A stretch of DNA of 15,200 bases, from assembly GCA_947306025.1 (NCBI GenBank), contig CAMZFJ010000013.1, positions 1 to 15,200 of the forward strand, given 5' to 3'. The stretch is from an uncultured Fibrobacter sp. (GTDB lineage: Bacteria > Fibrobacterota > Fibrobacteria > Fibrobacterales > Fibrobacteraceae). Made by a program: the position numbers and the translations under genes. The notes beneath the pieces were generated by a model that was not told the DNA's origin, did not search any database, and saw nothing but the letters and a program-made list of their open reading frames with translations. Shown here piece after piece: positions 14,400 through 15,200 of this stretch (the first letter of the stretch is position 1; every line of letters starts with the position of its first letter).

Positions 14400-15200
14400 A
14401 TGGTAGTAGACGTTGGTATTATCAATTATAACGGTGGATCGGAACTTACGGAATGTGTCAAGAGCTTGAAGGCGCAGACTAGTCCGGTTCGGGTTTTTGT
14501 TTTTGATAACGCTTCGACGGATGATTCTATCCAGATTCTAAGAAATCAGGGGCTTGATTGCAAAATTATTGAGTGTGCTGAAAATTTGGGTTATGCGGGC
14601 GCCTGCAATGGTCTCCTTGCGCAAATGGATGCCGACATTCAGGTGCTTTGCAACATGGATTTGGAATTTGATCCTGCTTGGGCGGAAAACTTGCTCAAGT
14701 GCTTTGAGCGCCACCCGGAATGCGGTTCTGTGGCAAGCCTTGTGATGGAAAAAAGCGGCTACGTGAATGCTGTGGGCGTGTTGCTTGGCGCAGACCTTTT
14801 TGCAAAGAATGAAGGTAGCGGCCTTGATGCTCAAGATGCCGATATCCGCGAAAAAGAAGTCTTTGGATGCTATGGCGCCGTGATGAGTTTCCGTAAGGCG
14901 GCGGCGCAGGCGGCGGGCAAGATGGATGATAGCTTCTTCTTGTTCTTTGAAGAAACGGAATGGTATTTCCGTCATAATTTGGCTGGGTTCAAGACTGTCT
15001 TTTGCCCAGAGGCTAGAGTTTATCATGAACGCTCGATGACAACGGTGCGCTATTCTCCGTTGAAATTGTTTTATTCAGAACGCAATCGTTTGCGCTCGGC
15101 AATTCGGCTCTTGCCTTTTGTTGAAATTTTAAAACTTCCGGTTCGCGGTTTTGTGCGCTATTTGAATATGGCGAAGGGCGGAGTTCCTGACCAGTCTGGC
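14400..15200 (+). CDS. Family 2 glycosyltransferase (rhamnosyltransferase-like), 3' end outside window
   Basis: 267 codons are visible and open to the right edge. The GT-A fold motifs are clear: VDVGIINYNG at 3-12, FDNASTDDS at 35-43, ENLGYAGACN at 61-70, the metal-binding DxD region as CNMDLEFDP (84-92, D87 likely), FGCYGAVMSFRK at 155-166, FFEETEWYFR at 182-191 with the acidic base candidates, and VYHERS at 207-212. These match the WbbL-like rhamnosyltransferase branch of GT2, which elongates O-antigen or other envelope glycans in the cytoplasm; the sugar cannot be assigned. The ATG at 14400 follows the terminator by 9 bases and has only a weak GGA upstream. A further glycan cluster may continue to the right. 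Confidence 0.85.
   Translation, partial: MVVDVGIINYNGGSELTECVKSLKAQTSPVRVFVFDNASTDDSIQILRNQGLDCKIIECAENLGYAGACNGLLAQMDADIQVLCNMDLEFDPAWAENLLKCFERHPECGSVASLVMEKSGYVNAVGVLLGADLFAKNEGSGLDAQDADIREKEVFGCYGAVMSFRKAAAQAAGKMDDSFFLFFEETEWYFRHNLAGFKTVFCPEARVYHERSMTTVRYSPLKLFYSERNRLRSAIRLLPFVEILKLPVRGFVRYLNMAKGGVPDQSG

Overview
The window looks like a chromosomal segment of a Gram-negative, outer-membrane bacterium, most likely Fibrobacter or a close relative. This is inferred from lipoproteins and an outer-membrane barrel protein, from GGAGGA-type ribosome sites, and from dispersed elements of the CCCTTCGRCRGGCTCAGGG and GTCATTCTGAG/CTCAGGATGAC kinds. I recall such elements from Fibrobacter-like genomes but could not search for them. 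No tRNA, rRNA, CRISPR array, transposase or phage gene is visible.

Left block (7-2974, + strand): a SAM-dependent methyltransferase, a GT4 glycosyltransferase starting at TTG, and a multi-pass membrane protein of the flippase-like/LPG-synthase membrane family (PF03706 type), tightly packed with an ATGA overlap between the last two. This looks like part of an envelope-glycan or glycolipid operon. The gap 2975-3200 holds a long imperfect inverted repeat.

Middle block (3201-7038, + strand): one long reading frame that joins a compact UvrD/Rep-like helicase to a PlsC-type acyltransferase, overlapping by ATGA the glutamate racemase gene murI. The helicase carries an in-frame insertion encoded by a dispersed repeat and lacks nearly all of the 2B subdomain. 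Next comes a separately promoted, well-conserved-looking 212-residue protein of unknown function, then a bidirectional terminator at 7060-7083.

Minus-strand block (11440 to 7166): a second flippase-like membrane protein with an apparently leaderless promoter, then a large lipoprotein whose frame is broken by one extra base near 10135, then an outer-membrane beta-barrel protein whose GTG start overlaps the lipoprotein stop by one base (TAGTG). Lipoprotein and barrel protein form a translationally coupled pair.

Right block (11441-15200, + strand): an 881-residue lipoprotein built from four LamG/concanavalin-A-like domains, expressed from a strong extended -10 promoter. Upstream lie five GATAC/GTATC half-sites at exact 10-bp spacing in alternating orientation, a striking operator-like array. 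A terminator follows the gene, and a GT2 glycosyltransferase (rhamnosyltransferase-like) runs off the window end. The most notable features are the operator array, the helicase-acyltransferase fusion with its repeat-coded insert, and the frameshifted lipoprotein. I see no clear evidence for a wholly new multi-gene system.
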